64,000 bases of DNA, from NCBI RefSeq assembly GCF_030696665.1, contig NZ_JAUYRV010000026.1, positions 143,330-207,329 of the forward strand, given 5' to 3'. Under the pieces are notes generated by a model, which did not search any database, was not told the DNA's origin, and saw nothing but the letters and a program-made list of their open reading frames with translations. Positions 1 through 8,190 of the stretch are shown in pieces; the stretch's first letter is position 1; every line of letters starts with the position of its first letter. A program made the translations under genes and the position numbers. This DNA is from Novosphingobium sp. GTDB taxonomy: Bacteria > Pseudomonadota > Alphaproteobacteria > Sphingomonadales > Sphingomonadaceae.

Positions 1-703
1 GCAGGATCGGCAGGCGGGTGAGGGTGCGCAGCCACGCGATGTCCTCCCACACGGGAACGCTTTCCAGCAGCGGCGTGCCGAACAGCAGTGCGCCGTCGCG
101 GCCGGGGGCGGGGTGGATCATGCCTTCAAGGTTCACCGCGCGGATGTGAGGGGGCAGGGTGAAGCGTGCGCGCGCCTCGGCATTGCGCACGCCGTTGACC
201 GGGGCATCGACGGTAAGCACCAGCGCGCGATAGCCCGCAGCCTCGGCACGGGCGACGAGGCGCTCGGTAAAGGTGCGGTCGGGCTGGATGTAGAGCTGGA
301 ACCACAACGGGCCGGGGGCGGCTTGCGCGATCTGTTCGATGGACTGGCCTGCCTGCGTGCTGACGACGAGGGTTGTGCCGGTGGCTCCGGCGGCGAGCGC
401 GGTGGCGGCTTCGCCATCGGGGTGGCACAGGCCGTGAAAGGCCATCGGCGCGATCAGGATGGGGGCGTCCATTGCGCAGCCTAACAGGTTGAGCGCGGTA
501 GATGCGCTTTGCATCGGGCGCAGCACGCGGGTGCGCAGGGGCAGGCGGGTGAAGGCGGTGACGTTTTCACGCAGGGTCCATTCATCGCCCGCGCCGCCGT
601 TGATATAGGCCCATGTGCCGGGGCCTATGCGGTCCCTCGCAAACGCCTCGTAATCGGCCAGTGCGGCGATTTGCGGGGGGATTTTCTGGAGCGGGGTGGT
701 CAT
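1..703 (-). CDS. FMN-dependent alpha-hydroxy-acid oxidase/dehydrogenase, partial (C-terminus beyond the window)
   Basis: The first 234 residues of an FMN-dependent 2-hydroxyacid oxidase of the L-lactate dehydrogenase (LldD)/glycolate oxidase family, which oxidises a 2-hydroxy acid to a 2-oxo acid. Family signatures visible are YINGGAGDE near residue 33, the barrel strand APILIAPMAF, and WFQLYIQ followed by LTVDAPV. The active-site His/Arg region near the C-terminus lies off the left edge. The start ATG (703-701) overlaps the upstream apbE stop as ATGA, so it is translationally coupled and the last visible gene of a five-gene leftward operon. The substrate cannot be told from this part. Confidence 0.85.
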   Translation of the reverse strand, partial: MTTPLQKIPPQIAALADYEAFARDRIGPGTWAYINGGAGDEWTLRENVTAFTRLPLRTRVLRPMQSASTALNLLGCAMDAPILIAPMAFHGLCHPDGEAATALAAGATGTTLVVSTQAGQSIEQIAQAAPGPLWFQLYIQPDRTFTERLVARAEAAGYRALVLTVDAPVNGVRNAEARARFTLPPHIRAVNLEGMIHPAPGRDGALLFGTPLLESVPVWEDIAWLRTLTRLPIL

Positions 704-1686
704 AGCATGGCTCGCAATGCCGGGCTGAGCCATTCCGCGCCCGAGCGTAGAACGATACGTGCGGCGAGATCATGGCGGATGGCCAGCGCTTGCGCTTCGG
801 GAAGTTTTACGACGCCGAGCGCAGTGGCCCAGGCATCGGCCTCCATGCAGTGGCGGTGCAGCACGCTGACTGCCGTGGTGCCGTGAATGGCGGGCCATCC
901 GGTACGCGGATCGAGCGTATGTGCGCCGCGCAGGTAATCGCCCGATGTCGCGACAGACAACTGGTGCAGCGCCACGCGCAACGGGGACAGGGAAAGGCCG
1001 GGTGGGCTTTCCAGATCGACCCACCACGGGTCACCATCAGGCCGCATCCCGCGCCCAGTGCATTCGCCGCCGATCTCCACCAGCGCATGGCTGATGCCAA
1101 GGGTGCCAAGCAGGTCTGCGACCGCATCGACGGCGTAACCCTTGGCGATGCCGGACAGGTCTAGCCACAAGCCGCCGGGTTGGTGCAGCGCTGAGGTGGA
1201 TGGATCGAACGCCAGTTTGCGCCAGCCTGATACACTTTGCGCCTCGGCAATGGCGGTGGCTTCAGGTTCTGCGGGGGCGGGGTTGGGGCCGAGGCCCCAT
1301 AGGTCGGTCAACTGCCCCTGCGCCGGATCGAATGCGCCGTCACTTTCGCGTGCAACGTTAAGGGCGCAGGCGATGACTTGGGCGAAATCGGTTGGAAGTT
1401 GGGTGGCAGAGCCTGCATTCGCGCGGTTGAAGCGGCAGAGGTTTGAGGCTTCGTCCCAATGGCTCATCTCGCCGACAATAGCGTTCAGACGCGCCTGAAT
1501 CCTCGTCTTCACGTCATCCGTCGCAAGCCCAAGCCGTTCTGGCAGGGCGGCTTGCACCTGCCATGTCGTGCCCATCGTCTCGCCAGAGAGCGTGCAAACC
1601 GGCGCTGCGGGATCGAAACCTCGCAGCGCCGCAGCGTCAATCTCGACCGGCACCGCAATGCGCGGTGCCGGGGCTGTTTCGATCAT
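700..1686 (-). CDS. apbE: FAD:protein FMN transferase (ApbE family)
   Basis: 328 residues. ApbE proteins attach FMN covalently to a Ser/Thr of an exported protein, using FAD as donor. Visible signatures: GETMGTTWQV near residue 35, a DLSGIAKGYAVD block near residue 177, the ALVEIGGE segment, and the SGDYLRG...HTLDPRTGWP block followed by the ADAWATALGV helix. The start forms an ATGA overlap with the DUF4198 stop. No clear signal peptide or lipobox is visible, so the site of action is uncertain from sequence. Its likely target is the DUF2271 protein two genes upstream, which contains an SGAT motif; that pairing is inferred. Confidence 0.93.
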   Translation of the reverse strand: MIETAPAPRIAVPVEIDAAALRGFDPAAPVCTLSGETMGTTWQVQAALPERLGLATDDVKTRIQARLNAIVGEMSHWDEASNLCRFNRANAGSATQLPTDFAQVIACALNVARESDGAFDPAQGQLTDLWGLGPNPAPAEPEATAIAEAQSVSGWRKLAFDPSTSALHQPGGLWLDLSGIAKGYAVDAVADLLGTLGISHALVEIGGECTGRGMRPDGDPWWVDLESPPGLSLSPLRVALHQLSVATSGDYLRGAHTLDPRTGWPAIHGTTAVSVLHRHCMEADAWATALGVVKLPEAQALAIRHDLAARIVLRSGAEWLSPALRAML

Positions 1687-2627
1687 GGGGCAAGGACTTC
1701 GAGCGTTGCGGTGTAGCTCATCCGACGCTTGGCAGCCTTTGGGTTGGAAGGCTTGTCGTCGGTATGGCTGGCGTTGATCCAGTAGAAGCCCGCGCCCGGC
1801 CAGTTGACGGTGAGCAGGCCCTGCGCATCGGTTTTCAGCTTCTGCGCCTGATCGGCCTCGCGATAGCGGCGGCCGCCGGGGATCACTTCCACTTCAAGGC
1901 CAGCGGCAGGCTTGCCATCGACGAGGAAGCGGAACTGGCCGGGTTCGTTTGAAACGAGGTCGGTCGGCAGCGTGACGGGCACGAATTCCAGACCCTTGCC
2001 GGTGGCCTTGAACAGGGTATCGCTCGGTTCGCCCGCCGTGACGAAGAATTCGTTGCGGCCAGTCGTTTCGGTCAGATCCAGGTCGGTCGCGCCTGCGGGG
2101 ATTTCATCGACCGTGGCGACAATGTGGCTGCGATCGATGCTGGGACGCCCGCCCTGTGGGCTATTGGGACCGCCGGGAGCGGCTCCGGCTGCCGCAGGCG
2201 GGGCGGGCGGTGGCGTCATCGCAGGAGCAGCACCCCCCGGAGCAGCCGGAGGTCCGCGACGGCGGCCGACCATCCACTGTTCACCGTTCACCTTGAACGT
2301 GCCGCCGATGCCGTTGTTTTCCATGCCGATGCGCCATGTGCCCGGCTTGTCGATCTTGACGTCAAAGGTTGAGCGATAGCGCCCGCGCGATGCGTTCTCC
2401 ACTTTGCCCATCGAGCCATCGGGCGCCCATACCTTCACGTTTTCAGCAGGCAGGGGCTGGTGGTTCGGCTCGAACGGAGCAGTCGACGCGCCCATGTCGA
2501 CAGTGACGCTCTGGACCGTGTCCGACAGCACGGTGATCGAGGGCAGGAGCCACGCATTATGCGCGCTGGCCGGTGCTGCAACGCCGATGGCGGCGGCGGC
2601 AAGCAGGAGGAGAGATTTGGCGGTCAT
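1683..2627 (-). CDS. DUF4198 domain-containing periplasmic protein
   Basis: 314 residues with an N-terminal signal peptide ending near PASAHNAWLLP; an N-terminal His right after cleavage is typical of DUF4198 proteins. The central region (about residues 125-165) is a Pro/Gly/Ala-rich linker; the C-terminal half (from about 205) looks like an Ig-like domain (GQFRFLVDGKPAAGLEVEV). DUF4198 proteins are often found beside metal-uptake genes. SD GAAAGG lies 9 nt before the ATG. It overlaps apbE by 4 nt and follows DUF2271 by 23 nt. Molecular role unknown; a periplasmic metal or electron-transfer accessory is the contextual guess. Confidence 0.85.
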   Translation of the reverse strand: MTAKSLLLLAAAAIGVAAPASAHNAWLLPSITVLSDTVQSVTVDMGASTAPFEPNHQPLPAENVKVWAPDGSMGKVENASRGRYRSTFDVKIDKPGTWRIGMENNGIGGTFKVNGEQWMVGRRRGPPAAPGGAAPAMTPPPAPPAAAGAAPGGPNSPQGGRPSIDRSHIVATVDEIPAGATDLDLTETTGRNEFFVTAGEPSDTLFKATGKGLEFVPVTLPTDLVSNEPGQFRFLVDGKPAAGLEVEVIPGGRRYREADQAQKLKTDAQGLLTVNWPGAGFYWINASHTDDKPSNPKAAKRRMSYTATLEVLAP

Positions 2628-2650
2628 GGTTGAACCTTTCAGCTTGAATT

Positions 2651-3139
2651 TCAGCGGGCGGAAATGGTGATCGCGCCCAGTTCGGCCTTGCCGGTGGCAC
2701 GACCGTTGGCGGCAGGAATGGTCAGCGGCATCGACACCAGTTCGCGCCCGCCATCTTCACGCGCCGCTTCGACGTGGAGCGTGTAGGCTCCGGCTTTGAC
2801 GTTGGTGGGGATGGTGATGCGGTGCGCGCCCGGTGCGCGGGTCGCGCCGCTTACGCCATTGGCGGGCAGCTTCAGGCTGCGGCCGCCCTTGCGCCACCAT
2901 GTGCGCAGGTCTGCCAGCCACTTGGTGCCCGGTTCATTGCCAACCTTGTCAACATCATACCACACCGCCAGCGTGCGCGCCTGCCCGCCGCCTGCCGGTT
3001 CGATCCACGCCGCCACGTAGGGGACATGGTATTCCGAGGCGTTGATGCGCGGAATCGTGATGGTGATGGTTCCGGCAGACGCGGCGGTCGAAACGGGGGC
3101 GGCGATTATCCCGGCGGCAAGAACTAGGCTTTTCTTCAT
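2651..3139 (-). CDS. DUF2271 domain-containing exported protein with candidate flavinylation site
   Basis: 162 residues: signal peptide (cleavage near TAASAG), then the DUF2271 beta-sandwich with the YVAAWIE and TLAVWYDVDK segments and a WLADLRTWW block. Residues 94-100 read NGVSGAT; S-G-A-T matches the consensus that ApbE enzymes modify with FMN on the last Thr/Ser (here T100), and an apbE gene lies two genes downstream. I infer this is a covalent flavoprotein carrying electrons in the periplasm, probably receiving them from the PepSY membrane protein encoded just upstream. The start follows only a weak SD (GGAA). Confidence 0.85.
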   Translation of the reverse strand: MKKSLVLAAGIIAAPVSTAASAGTITITIPRINASEYHVPYVAAWIEPAGGGQARTLAVWYDVDKVGNEPGTKWLADLRTWWRKGGRSLKLPANGVSGATRAPGAHRITIPTNVKAGAYTLHVEAAREDGGRELVSMPLTIPAANGRATGKAELGAITISAR

Positions 3140-3166
3140 CGGTAAAGGTTCCGTTCTTCGAAAAGT

Positions 3167-3910
3167 TCAGCTGTGCATGAACAGCAGAATGATGATCAGA
3201 GGCACCGCCGTGCCCAGCCCGACCAGCGGCCAGGTGGAAGGGCGGTGCTTTGCGTGAAGCTGCAGCAGCAACAGCCCGGTGAAAGTGAAGATCACGCAGG
3301 CCACCGCCAGCGCATCGATCAGCCAGAACCATGCGGTGCCGGTGTTGCGGCCCTTGTGCAGGTCGTTGACGAAAGAGATGAACCCGCGATTGGTGCGTTC
3401 GGCTTCCATCGCGCCTGTGGCACGATCAATGCTCACCCATGCGTCGCGCCCGGGACCGGGCACGGCGACATAGACTTCCGCGTCTGACCATTCCGCTGCG
3501 ACGCCCTTGGCGTTGACGCCGACAAGACGCTTCACATCGTCAGCCACGGGGGCAGGCAGAGGTAGCGCGTCGGTCAATTCCGCAGACGCCGGGCCTTTGG
3601 CCAGTATGGCCAGCGAGGGGGCGGGCAACCGGGCCTGCGCGGTTTCGACCTTGGGGTCTGCTCCGATCGATGCAGCGTGGTTCAGCGTGAAGCCGGTGAC
3701 CGAAAAGAGGAACATCGCAACCAGAGAGACCGCAGCGCTGACCCAATGCCACGTATGCAACTGCTTCATCCAGAACTGCCGCGATGACTTGCGCCGCTTG
3801 CTGTGGCTGACCCGCGCCGAGTTGGGGTGCCGCGCATTGCCAGCCGCACTGCTTATGCGCGGCGCTTCGGGAATGCTGTCGGTGGATTTTGGGCGTTCAA
3901 CCACTTCCAA
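3167..3910 (-). CDS. PepSY-associated TM helix protein (putative membrane reductase component)
   Basis: A membrane protein with an N-terminal cytoplasmic tail, a TM helix (AAVSLVAMFLFSVTGFTLN) preceded by LHTWHW, a periplasmic PepSY-like domain, and two further hydrophobic segments near the C-terminus (LIDALAVACVIFTFTGLLLL and the final VPLIIILLFM). His residues flanking the membrane segments (HTWHW, DLHKG) are typical of the family and could bind haem. First gene of the leftward PepSY-DUF2271-DUF4198-apbE-oxidase operon. Start uncertain: a TTG at 3910 has a GGAG 7 nt upstream; an upstream TTG (3940) has no SD, and an ATG at 3769 directly precedes TM1. A Fur-like 15-mer lies 56 nt upstream. 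Confidence 0.8.
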   Translation of the reverse strand: MEVVERPKSTDSIPEAPRISSAAGNARHPNSARVSHSKRRKSSRQFWMKQLHTWHWVSAAVSLVAMFLFSVTGFTLNHAASIGADPKVETAQARLPAPSLAILAKGPASAELTDALPLPAPVADDVKRLVGVNAKGVAAEWSDAEVYVAVPGPGRDAWVSIDRATGAMEAERTNRGFISFVNDLHKGRNTGTAWFWLIDALAVACVIFTFTGLLLLQLHAKHRPSTWPLVGLGTAVPLIIILLFMHS

Positions 3911-3965
3911 GAAACATCTCCGACGATTGCGAGTCTGCAACGAACTGGTCCGCCTATCTAATTAA

Positions 3966-3980
3966 TGCGAACGATATGCA
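3966..3980. promoter_or_regulatory. Fur-like box upstream of the PepSY operon
   Basis: TGCGAACGATATGCA matches the form of the stronger palindrome at 4114-4128. It sits between the divergent PepSY operon and the siderophore receptor, close to the PepSY start. Assignment to Fur is inferred from the motif and the iron-uptake neighbours. Confidence 0.5.
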
Positions 3981-4113
3981 AGAGCGAAAAGGTTTGGAAG
4001 TTTTACGGATGCCCTAGGGCGTGTGGATCGCCCGTGTTTGCGGGATTTTTCCGGAAAACCCATTTAGTCCAACTGCATAGCGACCCAATCTCCCTCCAAA
4101 CCCTCATTGACAA

Positions 4114-4128
4114 TGCGAGTGACTCGCA
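4114..4128. promoter_or_regulatory. Fur-like box upstream of the siderophore receptor
   Basis: TGCGAGT-G-ACTCGCA is a perfect 7-bp inverted repeat with a 1-nt centre, 51 nt before the receptor ATG. It resembles alphaproteobacterial Fur sites of the TGCGAnnnnnTCGCA type. Iron repression of the receptor is the expected effect. Confidence 0.65.
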
Positions 4129-4178
4129 ATAGCGGGTCTCGGCATCGTGATGCATCTGTTGAAATTTGAGGGGTAAGC

Positions 4179-6575
4179 ATGTCCGATTCCAAGACCATTC
4201 CATCCTTTCTGGCGCTGGGTTGCGTAGGCGCGATGGCCTTCACCGGCCCGGCCCACGCGCAGGAGGCTGAAAGCAACCAGCGCCTTGGCGGCATGACCGT
4301 GACCGACACCGTGATCGAGGAGCCGCAGGTCAAAGTAGAGCGCGCCGCGTCGCCCAAATACACAGCGCCGCTGCTCGATACGCCGCAGACGATCACGGTG
4401 ATCTCGTCCAAGTCGATGCAGCAGCAGAACCTGTTGACGCTGCGCGATGTGCTGCAGACCGTGCCGGGCATCACGTTCGGCGCAGGCGAGGGCGGTTTTG
4501 GTTATGGTGACCGCATCATCCTGCGCGGGCAGGACGCCAAGAACGATGTGACCATCGATGGCGTGCGCAGCGGCGCGTTCCAGAACCGCAACGAAACCTA
4601 CAACATCGAACAGATCGAAGTCGCCAACGGCGCGAACTCGGTGTTCAATGGTGGCGGTTCGGTTGCAGGCAACATCAACCTTGTCACCAAGAAGCCGCTG
4701 GGCACCGATCAGAGCGTGATCAATGCTGGTGTTGGCACCGACAACTATTATCGCGCCACGGTGGACATCAACAAGCGTGTGTCGGATCTGATCGCAGTGC
4801 GCCTGAATGCGGTCTATCACGAAAATGACGTGCCCGGCCGCGACGTGGAATTCTACAAGCGCTGGGGCGTTGCGCCTTCGATCAAGATTGGCGTGGATGG
4901 CCCGACCAGCCTGACGTTGCAGTACGAGCATCTCAATGATGAGAGCATGCCGCAGTACGGGCTGCGCTATTACGCCAACCTCGGCGGGTTCCTTTCGGAC
5001 TTTGACCGCAGCGGCTATTACGGTTTCGCCAATCTCGACAAGCAGAATTCCAAGACCAATGCGGTGCAGGCGATCTTCAGCCACGAGTTGGGCGATGGGG
5101 TGAGCATCCGCAACCTGACGCGATATGAACATATCGCGCAGGATACCATCACCAGCCAGCCCACCGGTACGTTCTGTCTCGCCTCCACCGGCCTGCAGCC
5201 CGGCACGTTCGCGGTGCCTTCGGTTGAGGCGGCATGCCCGGCGACGGTTCCTGCGGGCTACTATCTACCCACCGGCGGGCGCGGTGTGCAGCGCTTCATC
5301 AACAACAGCACTTTCTATGACCAGCTTGACCTGACGGCCAGCTTCTCCACCGCAGGAATCGAACACAATCTGGTGATCGGCGGCTCAGCGCTCTGGGAGG
5401 ATTTCGACCAGACGCAGGGCGCACTGCCGCGCAATGCCGATGGCACGACACCGGCCTTCGCGCTGGTCAACATCGCCAATCCGGGCGCGGTGGTGCAGGG
5501 TCCGGCCGGGTTTACCTATGGCAGCAATGTCTACACCGGCCCGGTCAACTTCATCCTTGGCAGCGTCAATCGCGGCAAGCGCCGGGCGATTTCGGGCTAC
5601 GCGTTCGATACGATGAAGTTCGGCGAGATGTTCGAGCTGAACGGCGGCGTGCGGTATGAAAACGTACGCGGGTCCAACCGCACGATTTCCTATGCCACTA
5701 CCGGCGCCACGCTGGGGCAGGTCAGCGCGACCACCGGCCCGTTCGAAAGCAACGATAACCTGTTTTCCTATCGCGTGGGTGCAGTGTTCAAGCCGACGCC
5801 GGACACCAGCCTCTATATCGCCACAGGTACTTCCAAAAACCCGTCGCAGACCGCAGTCGATGGTTCCTGCGCGGTGGCCACCTGCAATCTCGCGCCAGAG
5901 ACCACCAAGAATTACGAGGTGGGTGCCAAGGCTGACCTGTTCGACAAGAAGCTGCTGCTGACGCTTGCATGGTTCCGCAATGATCGTGACAGCATCCGCG
6001 TGCCATCGGGTGACCCCACGATCGTGGAGCAGCGGCTTGACGGCAAGCAGCGCGTCCAGGGCGTATCGTTCGGTGCATCGGGCAACATCACCGAAAACTG
6101 GACGATTTCGGCCAACTACATGTATCTTGATGCCGAGATTCTTCAGGGCGTGTCAAACCTCTGCCTTGCCAATCCCGGCACGGATTGCGGCACCACGGCG
6201 GCATTTCCCGATCCCACCGGTGGCACACAGTTGATCAACACGCCCAAGCATTCGGGCAGCCTCTTCACCACCTACCGCTTCGGCTTCGGGCTGGAACTGG
6301 GCTACGGCCTTACCTATCAGGGCAAGTTCCTGCTGAACTCGCCGACGCTGGCGCAGCTCACTGCCGGAACCTATGTGCCGTATAACGTCCCGAGCTACAC
6401 CATCCACCGCCTGATGGTGTCCTACCCGGTGACCGACCGTCTGCTGGCGCAGGTCAACGTGCAGAACTTCACCAATGAAAAGTACGTGACGACCGTGCGC
6501 AATGCCCTCGGCGGCAGCTGGGCACAGCCCGCTCCGACGCGTTCGGCGGTGTTGAGCCTCAACTACAGCTTCTGA
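4179..6575 (+). CDS. TonB-dependent siderophore receptor (catecholate, Fiu-like)
   Basis: 798 residues. Signal peptide ends near GPAHAQ; the TonB box region is MTVTDTV. The plug carries DTPQTITVISSK, VLQTVPGITFG, RIILRGQDAKNDVTIDGVR and SVFNGGGSVAGNINLVTKKP, the siderophore-receptor pattern; a 22-stranded barrel follows and ends in LNYSF with the terminal aromatic residue used for BAM insertion. Imports a ferric siderophore across the outer membrane. A Fur-like palindrome precedes it, a terminator follows, and tonB and a PiuC-like hydroxylase gene are next, as in iron-starvation loci. The exact siderophore is unknown. Confidence 0.93.
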   Translation: MSDSKTIPSFLALGCVGAMAFTGPAHAQEAESNQRLGGMTVTDTVIEEPQVKVERAASPKYTAPLLDTPQTITVISSKSMQQQNLLTLRDVLQTVPGITFGAGEGGFGYGDRIILRGQDAKNDVTIDGVRSGAFQNRNETYNIEQIEVANGANSVFNGGGSVAGNINLVTKKPLGTDQSVINAGVGTDNYYRATVDINKRVSDLIAVRLNAVYHENDVPGRDVEFYKRWGVAPSIKIGVDGPTSLTLQYEHLNDESMPQYGLRYYANLGGFLSDFDRSGYYGFANLDKQNSKTNAVQAIFSHELGDGVSIRNLTRYEHIAQDTITSQPTGTFCLASTGLQPGTFAVPSVEAACPATVPAGYYLPTGGRGVQRFINNSTFYDQLDLTASFSTAGIEHNLVIGGSALWEDFDQTQGALPRNADGTTPAFALVNIANPGAVVQGPAGFTYGSNVYTGPVNFILGSVNRGKRRAISGYAFDTMKFGEMFELNGGVRYENVRGSNRTISYATTGATLGQVSATTGPFESNDNLFSYRVGAVFKPTPDTSLYIATGTSKNPSQTAVDGSCAVATCNLAPETTKNYEVGAKADLFDKKLLLTLAWFRNDRDSIRVPSGDPTIVEQRLDGKQRVQGVSFGASGNITENWTISANYMYLDAEILQGVSNLCLANPGTDCGTTAAFPDPTGGTQLINTPKHSGSLFTTYRFGFGLELGYGLTYQGKFLLNSPTLAQLTAGTYVPYNVPSYTIHRLMVSYPVTDRLLAQVNVQNFTNEKYVTTVRNALGGSWAQPAPTRSAVLSLNYSF

Positions 6576-6593
6576 TCAAAAGCTGGTTTTCAT

Positions 6594-6635
6594 GGCAGGC
6601 TGCTCTGCGCTGGCGGGGCGGCCTGCCGCATTTTT
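6594..6635 (+). terminator. Rho-independent terminator after the siderophore receptor
   Basis: Stem GGCAGGC (6594-6600) pairs with GCCTGCC (6621-6627), followed by GCA and five T. It lies 19 nt after the receptor stop and separates it from tonB. Confidence 0.7.
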
Positions 6636-6656
6636 GATCCTGATCATTTCAAATAA

Positions 6657-6671
6657 TGCGAATCTGTTGCA
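6657..6671. promoter_or_regulatory. Fur-like box upstream of tonB
   Basis: TGCGAATCTGTTGCA, a degenerate version of the boxes at 3966 and 4114, 44 nt before the chosen tonB start. It overlaps an alternative upstream ATG (6656), which argues for the downstream start. Confidence 0.5.
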
Positions 6672-6715
6672 AGAACACTCTTGCGTTTGAAAGTGATTCG
6701 CAGTTGGAGTGCGGC

Positions 6716-7492
6716 ATGTTCCTCGAACAAGACTCCTTTGTGGTTGCCGAAGACCACGGCAATGGTGCGGCGTACCGTCCCCACGGTTCGGTGGCCATCG
6801 CCGCCTCTGCTGCGTCCGCTTCGCCCTATATACCAGCAGGGGGACGCTATGGCGCAGGCGGCCGGGCAAAACTGCCCGGCGTCGCGCTTGCGGTGGGGGT
6901 TCATCTTGCCATCGTCCCGATCCTGCTCGGGCTTGGGTATCAGGTGGTGGCGAAGCCGGAACATCGGTTTGTTGCAGTAAACCTCACGCCGCCCCCTCCG
7001 CCACCGCCCGCCGCCGCGCCGGACAAGCCGCAGCAGCAAAAGCTCGACATACGGATCACGCCGCCGCCGGTGCCGTTGATGGTGCCCGTCGTGCAGCCTG
7101 TACCGATGGCGTTTGCCGATACGGTGCCGGTCGCCCAGCCCGCCACGCTTTCTGCCCCACCGGCACCCCCGGCTCCTCCAAGCCCGCCTGCAGCGGTATC
7201 CACCATGACCTCAGACTCGTTGGCCACGCGCATGGTTTCGGGCCATCCGCCGCGCTATCCGGTCGAAAGCCGCCGCCGAAAGGAGCAGGGCATCGTAGAA
7301 CTGCTGTTGGTGCTCGGTACGGACGGCGCGGTCGAGGCAATTTCGATTGCACGCAGCAGCGGGTTTCCCCGGCTTGACGATGCCGCGCTTTCTTCCGTGC
7401 GTCGCTGGCGCTGGCAGCCAACAATGCGCGCTGGCACGCCGGTAAAAGTCAAAGGCGTGGTGGAGATTCCGTTCGTGCTGAAATCGGCCTGA
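6716..7492 (+). CDS. tonB: TonB energy-transducing protein
   Basis: 258 residues with a cytoplasmic N-terminus, one membrane anchor (PGVALAVGVHLAIVPILLGL, with the His found in TonB anchors), a long Pro-rich spacer (PPPPPPP near residue 98, then many PxP) and a C-terminal TonB fold (SGHPPRYPVESRRRKEQGIVELLLV, DDAALSSVRRWRW). It couples the inner-membrane proton gradient through ExbB/ExbD, not seen here, to outer-membrane receptors. Start chosen at 6716 because GGAG lies 7 nt upstream; the longer frame would start inside the Fur-like box. The hydroxylase gene follows 9 nt after the stop, so the two are probably co-transcribed under iron control. Confidence 0.9.
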   Translation: MFLEQDSFVVAEDHGNGAAYRPHGSVAIAASAASASPYIPAGGRYGAGGRAKLPGVALAVGVHLAIVPILLGLGYQVVAKPEHRFVAVNLTPPPPPPPAAAPDKPQQQKLDIRITPPPVPLMVPVVQPVPMAFADTVPVAQPATLSAPPAPPAPPSPPAAVSTMTSDSLATRMVSGHPPRYPVESRRRKEQGIVELLLVLGTDGAVEAISIARSSGFPRLDDAALSSVRRWRWQPTMRAGTPVKVKGVVEIPFVLKSA

Positions 7493-7501
7493 CACCGCAC
7501 A

Positions 7502-8185
7502 ATGCTTCTGCCCATTCCCGGCCTGCTGCACGCTGAAGAAGTGTCGTCCCTGCGCGCTTTGCTTGATGCTGCGATGTGGGAAGACGGTAGCGCCACGACC
7601 GGGCCACAGGCGCGGCTGGTGAAGAACAACCGGCAATTGCCCGAAGACAGTGAGGCTGCGCGCGAGGGCGGGCGGGTGATCCTTGGCGCGCTGGCGGCCA
7701 ATCCGCTGTTCATCGCTGCTGCGCTGCCGAACCGCATCTATCCGCCGATGTTCAACAGTTATGCGGGCGGGCAGACCTATGGCCTGCATGTCGACAACGC
7801 AATGCGGCTGCGCGCAGGGACGGATTGGCGCGTGCGTTGCGATTTGTCGATGACGGTGTTTCTGGAAGACCCGGACGCTTATGATGGCGGAGAACTGGTG
7901 ATCGAAACCCGCTTCGGTGCGCAAACGGTCAAGCTGGCGGCGGGTGATGCGGTGCTCTATCCGTCATCTTCGCTCCACATGGTCCAGCCGGTCACGCGCG
8001 GGCGGCGCGTGGCCAGCTTTTTGTGGGTCCAGTCGATGGTGCGTGATGATGCATCGCGCGCCAACCTGTTCGAACTGGATCAGGCGATCCAGACCCTGGC
8101 CGGGCAGGTTGGGCAGGGCGATCAGGCGATTGTCCGCCTGACCGGTGTCTACCACAACCTGCTGCGCCAATGGGCCGAAGCCTGA
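7502..8185 (+). CDS. Fe(II)/2-oxoglutarate-dependent PKHD-type hydroxylase (PiuC/YbiX family)
   Basis: 227 residues. The double-stranded beta-helix iron site is visible: HVD (GLHVDNAMR) near residue 99, the distal His in SSLHMVQPV near 159, and the 2-oxoglutarate Arg in GRRVASF. N-terminal LLPIPGLLHAEEV and the RLVKNNRQL block are typical of PiuC/YbiX proteins. These genes travel with catecholate siderophore receptors and are Fur-regulated; the in vivo substrate is not established. It follows tonB by 9 nt and ends 5 nt before the convergent ridA stop. Confidence 0.9.
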   Translation: MLLPIPGLLHAEEVSSLRALLDAAMWEDGSATTGPQARLVKNNRQLPEDSEAAREGGRVILGALAANPLFIAAALPNRIYPPMFNSYAGGQTYGLHVDNAMRLRAGTDWRVRCDLSMTVFLEDPDAYDGGELVIETRFGAQTVKLAAGDAVLYPSSSLHMVQPVTRGRRVASFLWVQSMVRDDASRANLFELDQAIQTLAGQVGQGDQAIVRLTGVYHNLLRQWAEA

Positions 8186-8190
8186 ACCGG

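Noticed and set aside
4104..5132. A long minus-strand open frame (342 codons) inside the siderophore receptor gene
   Set aside because: It is antisense to a well-supported receptor, has no recognisable domain and no ribosome-binding site; GC-rich DNA produces such frames.
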